Below are positions 52,114 to 60,186 of a DNA stretch of 64,000 bases, piece by piece (position 1 is the stretch's first letter; the number at the start of each line of letters is the position of its first letter). Position numbers and translations under genes: made by a program. Below the pieces are notes generated by a model. That model saw nothing but the letters and a program-made list of their open reading frames with translations. It searched no databases and had not been told where the DNA came from. The DNA comes from Ga0077536 sp043744805 (lineage in GTDB: Bacteria; Pseudomonadota; Gammaproteobacteria; Ga0077536), in NCBI GenBank assembly GCA_043744805.1, contig JAYTTZ010000113.1, positions 1 to 64,000 on the forward strand, given 5' to 3'.

Positions 52114-53013
52114 AATCTGCGGGCGCCGGCCGCCCATAGCGGCCACCAGCAGGCCGTATTCCGGTACTTCAATCCACGAACTCAAGTCACCGGTGAGTGG
52201 CTCGGAAGCCACCAGGATGGCTTCCGCCGAGTCCTCGCCGCCTACCATCTTCCACTCGCCTTGATGGTGGCCGAAGTCATGGCCCAGCGTGTACCAGAGG
52301 CTGAGGTAGCGCAGGTTCGTTTCGTTCACCCGGGCAGGATCGTCGGTGCGATAGCGGCCGAAGTCGAAGCAGAAGCGCACGGCGGCGGCCACTTCGCCGT
52401 TGCCCATGAAGAGGTTCACCGACGACGAAATGGCGACCCCGGCCTGGTGGCGCGCGTCGCGGATGATGGCCAGCGCTTCGATCACGGCCACGCCCAGTTC
52501 ATCGGCAGAGAAGCCCACCGGATCGGGCAGCCGTGAGATCACCAGGCCTGCAATCCATTCGCTGTCCGTGGTCCCACAGATCTGGCGTCGCCAGCGCGGG
52601 GCCACGTGCGGCGCCAGGTGATCGCGAATTTCCGCGAAGCGATACAGATCCCCGTTGTGGGCCAGCGCGAGTGAACTGCCTTCGAAGCGGAAGGGATGGG
52701 TGTTCTGCATCGAGAGGTTGACTTCGGTGCTGTAGGCCACGCCCCGCACGTGCGCAAGCAGCGAAGAGGCTTGTACCTTGCCGGCCAGCGATTTCAGGTT
52801 GCGATCAAAGATCGGCAGCGACGTCGAACGATATTCCCAGGGACGCGAGGGCTCGTGCGAATCACGGTCCCAGGCCAGCATCCCGAAGCCCGCGAGGTTG
52901 AGCAGGTGCAGCATGCGTGGATTGAAGGACTGTCTGACCAGCGCGCTGTCTGGCTGGAACAACAGGTGATCGAGCACGACCGGTGGACCGAGGTAAAGCA
53001 GCGCGCGGCACAT
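52090..53013 (-). CDS. Class II glutamine amidotransferase
   Basis: The 307-residue Ntn-hydrolase begins MCRALLYLG with the nucleophile Cys2 and has LAHVRGVAYSTEVNLSMQNT, THPFRFEGSSLALAHNGDLY and GTTDSEWIAGLV, as in EgtC/YafJ-type amidotransferases. The acceptor domain partner is unknown. It is transcribed leftward from a start 90 bp from the next rightward gene. Confidence 0.88.
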   Translation of the reverse strand: MCRALLYLGPPVVLDHLLFQPDSALVRQSFNPRMLHLLNLAGFGMLAWDRDSHEPSRPWEYRSTSLPIFDRNLKSLAGKVQASSLLAHVRGVAYSTEVNLSMQNTHPFRFEGSSLALAHNGDLYRFAEIRDHLAPHVAPRWRRQICGTTDSEWIAGLVISRLPDPVGFSADELGVAVIEALAIIRDARHQAGVAISSSVNLFMGNGEVAAAVRFCFDFGRYRTDDPARVNETNLRYLSLWYTLGHDFGHHQGEWKMVGGEDSAEAILVASEPLTGDLSSWIEVPEYGLLVAAMGGRRPQISTTDIRI

Positions 53014-53103
53014 GGGCTATCTCCTGGCGGGTTTCCAGCCCCTGGCTGATTGGGTATCGTTGCGGTGATCCGCCCACTTGGCAACCTCGCAAAGGCACTC
53101 CGC

Positions 53104-53928
53104 ATGAAGGACGACCATCTCCCGCAACCGCCACCTTACGCAACCATCGAGGTCCGCCAGGACGGCGCCATCGACTGGCTCACGCTCAATCGTCCGGAAG
53201 TCCTCAACGCGCTTTCAATCCGGATGCAACTCGAACTCCAGCATTACTTCCAGTCGCTCTACCACACGCATGGACGGCGAGTCGTGATCTTAAAGGCCGC
53301 AGGCCGCGCCTACTGTGCAGGGCTCGACATCAAGGAACTCGATTTATCCAGGGACATTTCCAATCCCGTCACGGGCTTGAAGGTGCAGCAGCGTGTCGCG
53401 GACATCATCAAGGCGATGCGACGTTGTCCGCAGCCGATCATTTCGCTGGTGAATGGTGCAGCGAGCGGCGGCGGGATGGCCTTGGCGCTGGCCAGCGACG
53501 TGCGCCTTGCCACGCCCACCGCACGCTTCAACGCGGCGTTCATCCGCATCGGCGTCACCGCCTGTGATGTCGGTACCAGCTACTTCCTGCCGCGCCTCGT
53601 GGGCTGCTCGGTGGCATCCGAGATGATGCTGACCGGGCGCTTCATCGATGCAGCGCGGGCCGAACGCACCGGGCTCGTCTCCGCCGTGGTGGCGCCAGAA
53701 GAGATCGAAGCCGCAGGCCGGGCGATGGCACAGGACATGCTCCGCGCCACGCCGCTGGGACTGCGCCTCACCAAGGACGGCATCAACCAGAACCTCAACG
53801 CACCCAGCCTCGATGCGGCGATGGCGCTGGAGGACCGCCAGCAGATCCTGTGCGGACATACCGAGGACGTGAAGGAAGCCTTCCACGCCTTCATCGAAAA
53901 GCGCGAACCGCATTACGAGGACCGTTAA
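53104..53928 (+). CDS. Enoyl-CoA hydratase/isomerase (crotonase family)
   Basis: The 274-residue protein has LTLNRPEVLNALS, AAGRAYCAGLDIKELDLS and NGAASGGGMALALASDVRLA, forming the oxyanion hole, and GVTACDVGTSYFLPRLVG, the DVGT signature also seen in dienoyl-CoA isomerases. The ATG at 53104 is preferred. An SDR gene starts 2 bp after its stop, so these two are co-translated. Confidence 0.9.
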   Translation: MKDDHLPQPPPYATIEVRQDGAIDWLTLNRPEVLNALSIRMQLELQHYFQSLYHTHGRRVVILKAAGRAYCAGLDIKELDLSRDISNPVTGLKVQQRVADIIKAMRRCPQPIISLVNGAASGGGMALALASDVRLATPTARFNAAFIRIGVTACDVGTSYFLPRLVGCSVASEMMLTGRFIDAARAERTGLVSAVVAPEEIEAAGRAMAQDMLRATPLGLRLTKDGINQNLNAPSLDAAMALEDRQQILCGHTEDVKEAFHAFIEKREPHYEDR

Positions 53929-53930
53929 AC

Positions 53931-54701
53931 ATGAGTGGACTCTTTTCCATCCGGGGCAAGGTGGCGCTGGTCACCGGCGGCTCGCGCGGCATCGGCCTCA
54001 TGATCGCCAAGGCCTTCGTCGAGGCCGGTGCGAAGGTTTACATCTCCTCGCGCAAGGCTTCAGCCTGCGACCAGGTGGCCGCGGAACTGGGCGCGCTGGG
54101 CGAGTGCCATTCGCTGCCGGCGGATCTCTCGAAGATGGAGGAGGTCGAACGCCTCGGCAACGCGATTTTTGAACGCGAGCAGCGCCTCGATATCCTGGTC
54201 AACAACGCCGGCGCCACCTGGGGTTCTTCCATCGAAGCCTTCCCCGAAGCCGGCTGGGACAAGGTGATGGATCTCAACGTGAAGTCCGTGTTCTTCCTCA
54301 CGCAGAAACTGCTCCCACTCCTCGAGCAGGCCGGCAGCCCTGCCGATCCGGCGCGGGTCATCAACATCGGCTCGGTAGATGGCCTGCACATGCCCGCCTT
54401 CGAGAACTTCTCCTATGCACCGTCGAAGGCGGCGCTGCACCACCTGACCCGGATGCTGGCCAGCTCCCTGGCCAGTCGTTCCATTACTGTGAATGCCATA
54501 GCGCCAGGCCCATTCGCCACGGACATGATGGCGCCGATGGTGGCCACGATGGGCGACAAGATCGTGGGCGCCGTGCCCCTTGGCCGCTTGGGCGAGGGCG
54601 ATGACATCGGCGGCGTGGCGGTGTTTCTGTCGGCTCGTGCGAGCGCGTACATCAGTGGCGTGGTGTTGCCCGTAGATGGCGGGCTGCTGGGCGCGAGCTG
54701 A
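53931..54701 (+). CDS. SDR family oxidoreductase (3-oxoacyl/3-hydroxyacyl-CoA type)
   Basis: The 256-residue protein is a complete classical SDR: GKVALVTGGSRGIGLMIAKA (cofactor loop), LVNNAGATWG, INIGSVDGLH (Ser), and YAPSKAALHHLTRMLA (Tyr-Lys), ending ISGVVLPVDGGLL. It most likely oxidises the hydroxyacyl-CoA from the preceding crotonase, in a beta-oxidation-like sequence. Confidence 0.92.
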   Translation: MSGLFSIRGKVALVTGGSRGIGLMIAKAFVEAGAKVYISSRKASACDQVAAELGALGECHSLPADLSKMEEVERLGNAIFEREQRLDILVNNAGATWGSSIEAFPEAGWDKVMDLNVKSVFFLTQKLLPLLEQAGSPADPARVINIGSVDGLHMPAFENFSYAPSKAALHHLTRMLASSLASRSITVNAIAPGPFATDMMAPMVATMGDKIVGAVPLGRLGEGDDIGGVAVFLSARASAYISGVVLPVDGGLLGAS

Positions 54702-54713
54702 GATCCCCTCCAG

Positions 54714-55235
54714 ATGACCCTCCACACCGACGGCGAGGATCTCGGGTGGGGCTTCGCGCCCCACCAGGAACTCGGCTACGCCTTTGGGGAGGTCGCCGCG
54801 GATCTCGAAAACAAGGTCATCAGCTTCACCGGCAGTGGCACGACCTTCATCGACAAGGAAGACCTCGGCGGTGGCGCGGTCACGGCAAGGCTGTGGGCCG
54901 AGCACGTGCTGCCCGAGGCCAAGCGCCTGCTCACGAACCTCATGGAAATCCAGGCGCCGATGATTGCGGCCGTGAACGGGCCTGCAACGGTGCATGCGGA
55001 ACTTGGCCTGCTCTGCGACATCGTCCTCGCCGCAGACCACGCCACCTGCCGCGCTGCGCCGCACTATCCGAGCGGTCTCGTGCCCGGTGACGGCGTGCCC
55101 GTGATCTGGCCGATGCTGCTGGGACTGAAGCGCGCGATGCTGGAACAACTGCCCTACGGGCTGGCGCTGGAAGGCCTGGCGGCGGCGGACTATTGGCCGA
55201 GCAGTTTCCCGGGGGAGAACTTCGCGCAGCGCTGA
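54714..55235 (+). CDS. Truncated crotonase resembling 6-oxocamphor hydrolase
   Basis: The 173-residue frame reads MTLHTDGEDLGWGFAPHQEL, ENKVISFTGSGTTFIDKEDL, then LLTNLMEIQAPMIAAVNGPA and HYPSGLVPGDGVPVIWPMLLG. These resemble the middle of 6-oxocamphor hydrolase-type beta-diketone hydrolases (FPSGIVPGDGAHVVWP region). About 30 residues at the front and 85 at the end of a full family member are absent; the front is blocked by the SDR stop 12 bp upstream. It may be a remnant or a minimal protein; without the full trimer interface I doubt activity. Confidence 0.65.
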   Translation: MTLHTDGEDLGWGFAPHQELGYAFGEVAADLENKVISFTGSGTTFIDKEDLGGGAVTARLWAEHVLPEAKRLLTNLMEIQAPMIAAVNGPATVHAELGLLCDIVLAADHATCRAAPHYPSGLVPGDGVPVIWPMLLGLKRAMLEQLPYGLALEGLAAADYWPSSFPGENFAQR

Positions 55236-55284
55236 GGTTTGCAATGCGCCCGCTGCCAAGCTTGCGGCGGGCGCAAATCCTCGC

Positions 55285-55701
55285 TTAGTCCACCAGCCTG
55301 AACATCGGCAAGCGCTGCCCGTTCGGGTGTGCGACGAAGCTCACCGCCACGACGGCGCCAATGGTCACTTCGCTTGCGGTCGCGCCGACGAGGTTGCTGA
55401 TCATCTTGAGTTGCGCCTGCTCGTCGAGCTCAACTTCCACCACCACGTACGGTACCTTCGCCATCGCCGCCGGGTGCACGGGATGGGTAATTTCCGTCCA
55501 GGTGTGGATGCGCCCACGACCCGAGAGCAGGGCCCACTCATGCGCTTGCGACTGGCAGTCGAGGCAGAGCGGCGCCGGCACCCAGCGCAGGCGCGCGCAG
55601 GCCAGGCAGCGCTGCACGCGGAGTTCACCGCGGTTGGCGGCGTCCCAGAAAGGCTCGGCGCCGAACTCGGGGATTGGGTAGGGGAATGCGGCAGTACTCA
55701 T
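55285..55701 (-). CDS. DUF35 zinc-ribbon/OB-fold protein, partner of the thiolase-like protein
   Basis: The 138-residue protein has a rubredoxin-like zinc ribbon (VQRCLACARLRWVPAPLCLDC) and a carboxy OB-fold (SGRGRIHTWTEITHPVHPA, VVAVSFVAHPNGQRLPMF). DUF35 proteins bind CoA and partner with thiolase-like enzymes. Its ATG overlaps the thiolase-like stop by 4 bp, a strong sign of a complex. Confidence 0.9.
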   Translation of the reverse strand: MSTAAFPYPIPEFGAEPFWDAANRGELRVQRCLACARLRWVPAPLCLDCQSQAHEWALLSGRGRIHTWTEITHPVHPAAMAKVPYVVVEVELDEQAQLKMISNLVGATASEVTIGAVVAVSFVAHPNGQRLPMFRLVD

Positions 55702-56867
55702 GGCGCGCGCCTCAGGATCATTGCGGAAGTGGGAACGGCGTTGCCGGCTGAAACAAACGCATGCCTGGCGTCCTTCACCTGGCAGCCAGCCGTGCCGCGC
55801 AGTTGGCGCACGGCTTCGATGGTGTTCTGCATGCCGTGCATGTAGCCCTCGGAAAGGTTGCCGCCGCTGGTGTTCATCGGCAGATCGCCGTCGGGCCAGC
55901 GCAGGCGCCCACCGCTGACGAAATCCTTGCCCTCGCCACGCTTGCAGAAGCCAAAGTCCTCGATGGCCATCAGCACCAGGGGCGTGAAGTGGTCGTAGAT
56001 GAACAGCACGTCGATGTCCGCATGCGTGATGCCGGCGTCGCTGAACACGTGCTTGGCAATGACCGTGGACTCGGTGTGCGCGAGGTCGAGATCCTTCACC
56101 ATGAAGCGATGGTTCCAGTGCCCGGCGCCAAACCCGATGCCGGCGATGAGCACGGGCGGCTGCCGGAGGTCCTTCGCGCGATCGGCCGTAGTGATGACCA
56201 CCGCCGCGCCCCCGTCGGTTTCAAGGCAGCAGTCGAGCAGTCGGAGCGGCGAGGCAATCATCCGCGAGGCCTGGTGGTCGTCGAGGCTCATCGGGCGGCC
56301 ATGCATCATCGCGTTGGGGTTCAGGTTGGCGTGGTGACGGCAGGTCACGGCAATCTCGCCGAAGTGCCGTGATTGCGTGCCGTAGAGATGCATGTGGCGG
56401 CGTGTCGCGAGTGCCACCATCTGGGCCGGGCTGAAGAGTCCATAAGGCGACAGGTAGCCGCTCACGCCGCGCGCGCCTTCCGCCGCGGACGCCTGGCCGA
56501 AGCGCGGTGTACCGCGACCGGAACGCTCGTTCATCGCACGGAAGGCCACCACCGCCTTGGCCTGGCCCGTGGCCACCGCCATGGCGGCCATGAGGATCGT
56601 GCCCACCGGGCCACCGCCGCCGCCGTAGTTCACTTCGCCGGCGAAGCGCAGTTCGGGGATGCCGAGGTTGCGCGCGATGTCCACCGGATCGTTGTTGTCC
56701 ATCGTGTACTTGGTGATGCCGTCGATGTCGGACGGCTTCAGGCCCGCCTCGGCAATCGCGGCGCCGATCGCTTCGCAGGCGAGGGTGAGTTCACTGCGAC
56801 CGGAGTCGCGCGAATACTCGGTATGACCCACGCCGACGATGGCGGTCTTGTCTCGTAGCAATGACAT
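55698..56867 (-). CDS. Thiolase-like acyl-CoA protein (lipid-transfer/retroaldolase type)
   Basis: The 389-residue protein has the thiolase fold: AIVGVGHTEYSRDSGRSELT at the start and DIDVLFIYDHFTPLVLMAIE in the second half. The loop that normally bears the nucleophilic cysteine reads EVNYGGGGGPVGTILMAAMA, with no Cys, and the usual catalytic GHP region is NTSGGNLSEGYMHG. This pattern fits Ltp2-type retroaldolases, which pair with DUF35 proteins to remove side chains from CoA esters in steroid degradation, rather than true thiolases. The start at 56867 follows a leftward upstream region; the DUF35 gene overlaps its stop. Confidence 0.88.
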   Translation of the reverse strand: MSLLRDKTAIVGVGHTEYSRDSGRSELTLACEAIGAAIAEAGLKPSDIDGITKYTMDNNDPVDIARNLGIPELRFAGEVNYGGGGGPVGTILMAAMAVATGQAKAVVAFRAMNERSGRGTPRFGQASAAEGARGVSGYLSPYGLFSPAQMVALATRRHMHLYGTQSRHFGEIAVTCRHHANLNPNAMMHGRPMSLDDHQASRMIASPLRLLDCCLETDGGAAVVITTADRAKDLRQPPVLIAGIGFGAGHWNHRFMVKDLDLAHTESTVIAKHVFSDAGITHADIDVLFIYDHFTPLVLMAIEDFGFCKRGEGKDFVSGGRLRWPDGDLPMNTSGGNLSEGYMHGMQNTIEAVRQLRGTAGCQVKDARHAFVSAGNAVPTSAMILRRAP

Positions 56868-57022
56868 GGTGTTACTCAGGGGTTGTGCTGGGCGCGGCTG
56901 GATTTTTCGGGTCAGGTTCTCTTGCCAGATGGAGGGGGACAGCGTCAATCGAGCCCAGGGTTACGGTTGGATGTGTCGGTCTCTCCGCTGAGGTCCTGCC
57001 TAATCCGGCGGTGAGGGTCGGC

Positions 57023-57904
57023 TCAAGCTTGCAGCAGGTCCTTCGCCAGGGTGTCGAGTTCGCGGCAAAGGTCGTCCGCGGTGCGGCCTTTGAGCCACAG
57101 CGTGACGTGGCCGGCGCCTGCTGCGGCGAGGGTGTCCAGATCGGCACGCTTGCGCCACTGGCCTTCCGCGCCCAGCACCGTCACGCGTATCGACTTCGGA
57201 TCCCGACCGACCTCGTCGCATAGTCGCACCAACTGCCGCAGGCCGTCTTCCAGTTGCGAGGGTGCGCGGATGACCGGCAGCCAGCCGTCGCCCCAGGCGA
57301 CGATGCGCTGGAACACGCGCTTGGCCCACTGGTCGCCAAACATGATGCCGCCGAGATACACCGGCGGATGCGGCTGCTGGACCGGCTTGGGATAGCAGCG
57401 CACGGGCGGGAAGTTGTAGTAGCGGCCTGCGTGGCCTGCGGACTCCTGCGTCCAGGCGTCCTTCATGACGGCGATGGCTTCCTTTACCTGCGACCAGCGG
57501 TGGTCGAAGTCGCCGCCCATGAGTTCGCACTCCTCGCGATTCCAGCCCGCGCCGATGCCGAAATGGAAACGTCCCTTGCTGAACGCATCGAGGGAGGCGA
57601 TCTCCTTGGCGAGGTGCAGCGGATGCCGCTCAGGGACCAGCAACACGGCAGTGCCCACTTCCAGGCTGGTCGTGGCCGTGGCGGCACGCATGAGGGCGAT
57701 GAGCGGATCCGGCATTTGCCACAGATAGTCGGGATCTGGTCCCGTGCCCACGTTGCCGGGGTAAGGCTCGCTGTAGGTCACCGGCATCACCACGTGGTCG
57801 GGCACCCAGTACGACGAAAAGCCAAGATCCTCTGCGTGCCGCGCCACGATGGCGGGATCGGCGATCAGATCGGGAAGGATTGAAAAGACGCCTACTTTGA
57901 CCAT
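57023..57904 (-). CDS. LLM-class, F420-type flavin-dependent oxidoreductase
   Basis: The 293-residue TIM-barrel protein has the luciferase-like pattern DLGFSSYWVPDHVVMPVTYS, ATATTSLEVGTAVLLVPERH, LAKEIASLDAFSKGRFHFGI and GAGWNREECELMGGDFDHRW. Sequences of this type are annotated as F420-dependent; FMN use is also possible in bacteria without F420. It follows the crotonase pseudogene leftward and precedes the thiolase-like gene by 155 bp. Confidence 0.87.
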   Translation of the reverse strand: MVKVGVFSILPDLIADPAIVARHAEDLGFSSYWVPDHVVMPVTYSEPYPGNVGTGPDPDYLWQMPDPLIALMRAATATTSLEVGTAVLLVPERHPLHLAKEIASLDAFSKGRFHFGIGAGWNREECELMGGDFDHRWSQVKEAIAVMKDAWTQESAGHAGRYYNFPPVRCYPKPVQQPHPPVYLGGIMFGDQWAKRVFQRIVAWGDGWLPVIRAPSQLEDGLRQLVRLCDEVGRDPKSIRVTVLGAEGQWRKRADLDTLAAAGAGHVTLWLKGRTADDLCRELDTLAKDLLQA

Positions 57905-57930
57905 GTTGGGTTTCCTTGCGGTGGGTGGCT

Positions 57931-58168
57931 TCAGTTGCCCTGTGCGCGACCGCGAGCGATGACGGCCTGGCGGCGTGCTTCGATGGCGGCCGGATCAAGC
58001 GCGGCGTTGTGCGCCTGGGCCACTTTCGCTTCCAGCGCCATGGCCGCGCCGAAGGGCAGGGCGTGGCCGTCGTCCAGCAGTTGCTTGTAGGAGAGCAGCA
58101 GGCCGGGCTCCAGGCCCAGCATGCGCGAGGCCGTGGTCGCGTTCGAGGGTGATCAGGTCGTAGGCCAT
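57931..58168 (-). pseudogene. Enoyl-CoA hydratase pseudogene with the middle deleted
   Basis: A good start (GGAG site, ATG at 58168) opens MAYDLITLERDHG, the typical front of a crotonase. After a frameshift the sequence continues MLGLEPGLLLSYKQLLDDGH, then PFGAAMALEAKVAQAHNAAL and the end ARRQAVIARGRAQGN. This matches the carboxy end of crotonases, so about 190 internal residues have been lost. Confidence 0.7.
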
Positions 58169-58255
58169 GCACGATCTCCGGGAGGCACGGTGGACCGCCG
58201 CATGATGCCACGAGGACACAGGTAAACTCTGTCCTGGAACTCGTCCAGGAACGCC

Positions 58256-59050
58256 ATGCGCATCAATCCCGATCCCGACGGCGAACGCCGTGACGAAGCC
58301 CTGCGGCGACTGGGCCGGGCGCCGCCGCCCGAGGCGGACGAGGATTTCGATGACGACGATTTGCTGGAGCCCACGCCGAGGCGTGCCCGATCGTGGCGGC
58401 GATTCTTCCTCTGGCTGCTGTTGCTCTGGCTGGCGTTGACCCTGGGCCCCGTGCTGGTTTGGCGCAGCCTCGACCCACCCCTGAGCGCCTTCATGCTCCA
58501 TGACTGGGTGAAGGCCTTGCTGGCGCACCGCGCTAACTTCACCGTGAAACACCGGCACGTGCCCCTGGCCCAAATCGCACTGCCCATGCGGGCCGCCGTA
58601 GTGGCGGCCGAAGACCAGCGCTTCCTCACGCACCACGGCTTCGACTTCCGCGCCATTCAGGCGGCGCTCAACGAGGCCAGGCGCAGCGGCGAGGTATCGC
58701 GAGGCGGCAGCACGCTCACCCAGCAGCTTGCCAAGAACCTCTTCCTCTGGTCAGACCGCCAGTGGCTGCGCAAGGGACTCGAAGCCTGGTACACGCTGCT
58801 GCTCGAGGCGACATGGACCAAACCGCGCATCCTCGAGGTCTATCTCAACGTGGTGCAGTTCGGCGACGGGATCTACGGCGTCGAGGCCGCCAGCCGTACG
58901 TTTTTCGGGCATCCGGCGGCGAGTTTGAGCTCGCCCGAAGCCGCATTGCTCGCGGCCGTGCTGCCCAATCCGCTGGTCTACAAGGTAGAGGCGCCGACGG
59001 CTTACGTGCGCGCCCGGCAGCGCTGGATCCTGGGGCAGATGGGGCAGTAG
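58256..59050 (+). CDS. mtgA: Monofunctional biosynthetic peptidoglycan transglycosylase
   Basis: MtgA polymerises lipid II glycan chains at the inner membrane. The 264 residues have an acidic cytoplasmic front, one membrane helix at about 48-70 (RFFLWLLLLWLALTLG), and the GT51 domain with AAVVAAEDQRFLTHHGFD (catalytic Glu), RGGSTLTQQLAKNLFLW and EVYLNVVQFGDGIYGVEAA. The amino-terminal tail is longer than usual. Confidence 0.95.
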   Translation: MRINPDPDGERRDEALRRLGRAPPPEADEDFDDDDLLEPTPRRARSWRRFFLWLLLLWLALTLGPVLVWRSLDPPLSAFMLHDWVKALLAHRANFTVKHRHVPLAQIALPMRAAVVAAEDQRFLTHHGFDFRAIQAALNEARRSGEVSRGGSTLTQQLAKNLFLWSDRQWLRKGLEAWYTLLLEATWTKPRILEVYLNVVQFGDGIYGVEAASRTFFGHPAASLSSPEAALLAAVLPNPLVYKVEAPTAYVRARQRWILGQMGQ

Positions 59051-59089
59051 CGGGACACGGTTGCCGTGGGCGCGGGGCCGGGCGGGAAG

Positions 59090-59123
59090 CCCTGCCACCG
59101 CCCGGGACTGGACGGTGGCAGGG
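59090..59123. terminator. Strong hairpin between mtgA and the convergent kor operon
   Basis: CCCTGCCACCG (59090-59100) pairs perfectly with CGGTGGCAGGG (59113-59123) around a 12-base loop. It lies between the two convergent stops and can act on both strands, though neither side has a long T-tract. Confidence 0.6.
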
Positions 59124-59129
59124 AAGGGC

Positions 59130-60185
59130 TCAGCGCAGGCTGGCGTTCAACTTGGCGAGCTGGTCGGCGCCAGGGCACAGTTCCGCTTCGCCCAGCTTGT
59201 TGAAGGCGGTCTTCACCGTGTTGAGGTTGCGGTGGAGTTCTTCGGCATCCGGATCCACATAGAGCAGGCCCGTCACGACTTCGCCGCGCGCCTGGTGTTC
59301 CTGGATGTAGTTCATCGCCGCAATCTTGTTGGTGGCATCGTAGGTGGTGTCGACCTTGTGCAGGCGCAGCCAGGTGCCGTCGTGCTGCTGCACATTGACC
59401 GTGGTGCCGGCGTCGTAGTCGGTGGTGAGCTCATCGCGACTTTCGATGATGTCCAGGAAATTGACCGCTTCGTTGTGGGCGCGCACGTAGTCGTAGCTCT
59501 TGGTGCTGCCTGAGTGGTTGTTGAACGCCACGCAGGGGCTCACCACGTCGATGAAGGCGGCGCCCCGGTGGTTGATGGCCGCCTTGATGAGCGGCACCAG
59601 CTGGCGCTTGTCGCCCGAGAAGCTGCGACCCACGAAGCTCGCCCCCATCAGCAGCGCCAGGGAGGCGGTGTCGATGGGGGAATCACTGTTGGCGAGGCCT
59701 TTCTTGGACGCGGAACCCTTGTCTGCCGTCGCCGAGAACTGGCCCTTGGTAAGGCCATACACGCCGTTGTTTTCGAGGATGTAGACCATGTTCACCGCAC
59801 GCCGCATGGCGTGGGCGAACTGACCGAGGCCAATCGAGGCCGAGTCGCCGTCGCCGGACACGCCAAGGTAAAGCAGTTCTCGGTTGGCGAGGTTGGCGCC
59901 GGTCAGCACGGACGGCATGCGGCCGTGCACGGTGTTGAAGCCGTGCGAGTTGCCGAGGAAGTAGTCCGGAGTCTTGGACGAACAACCGATGCCGGACAGC
60001 TTGGCCACCCGGTGCGGTTCGATGTTCATTTCCCAGCAGGCCTGGATGATCGCGGCGGAAATCGAATCGTGGCCGCAGCCAGCGCACAAGGTCGAGATCC
60101 GGCCTTCGTAGTCGCGGCGGGTGAAGCCCACCGCGTTGGTCTGCAGGGCCGGATGGTGCATTTTGGGTTTGGCGATATAGGTCAT
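59130..60185 (-). CDS. korB: 2-oxoacid:ferredoxin oxidoreductase subunit beta (KorB)
   Basis: The 351-residue subunit binds thiamine diphosphate: ISTLCAGCGHDSISAAIIQA, GIGCSSKTPDYF, LGVSGDGDSASIGLGQFAHA (GDG...N motif continued in YILENNGVYGLTKGQ) and VVSPCVAFNN. It is the last gene of the leftward three-gene kor operon, starting 1 bp after the korA stop. It would decarboxylate 2-oxoglutarate (or another 2-oxoacid) and reduce ferredoxin, together with korA. Confidence 0.94.
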   Translation of the reverse strand: MTYIAKPKMHHPALQTNAVGFTRRDYEGRISTLCAGCGHDSISAAIIQACWEMNIEPHRVAKLSGIGCSSKTPDYFLGNSHGFNTVHGRMPSVLTGANLANRELLYLGVSGDGDSASIGLGQFAHAMRRAVNMVYILENNGVYGLTKGQFSATADKGSASKKGLANSDSPIDTASLALLMGASFVGRSFSGDKRQLVPLIKAAINHRGAAFIDVVSPCVAFNNHSGSTKSYDYVRAHNEAVNFLDIIESRDELTTDYDAGTTVNVQQHDGTWLRLHKVDTTYDATNKIAAMNYIQEHQARGEVVTGLLYVDPDAEELHRNLNTVKTAFNKLGEAELCPGADQLAKLNASLR

Positions 60186-60186
60186 C

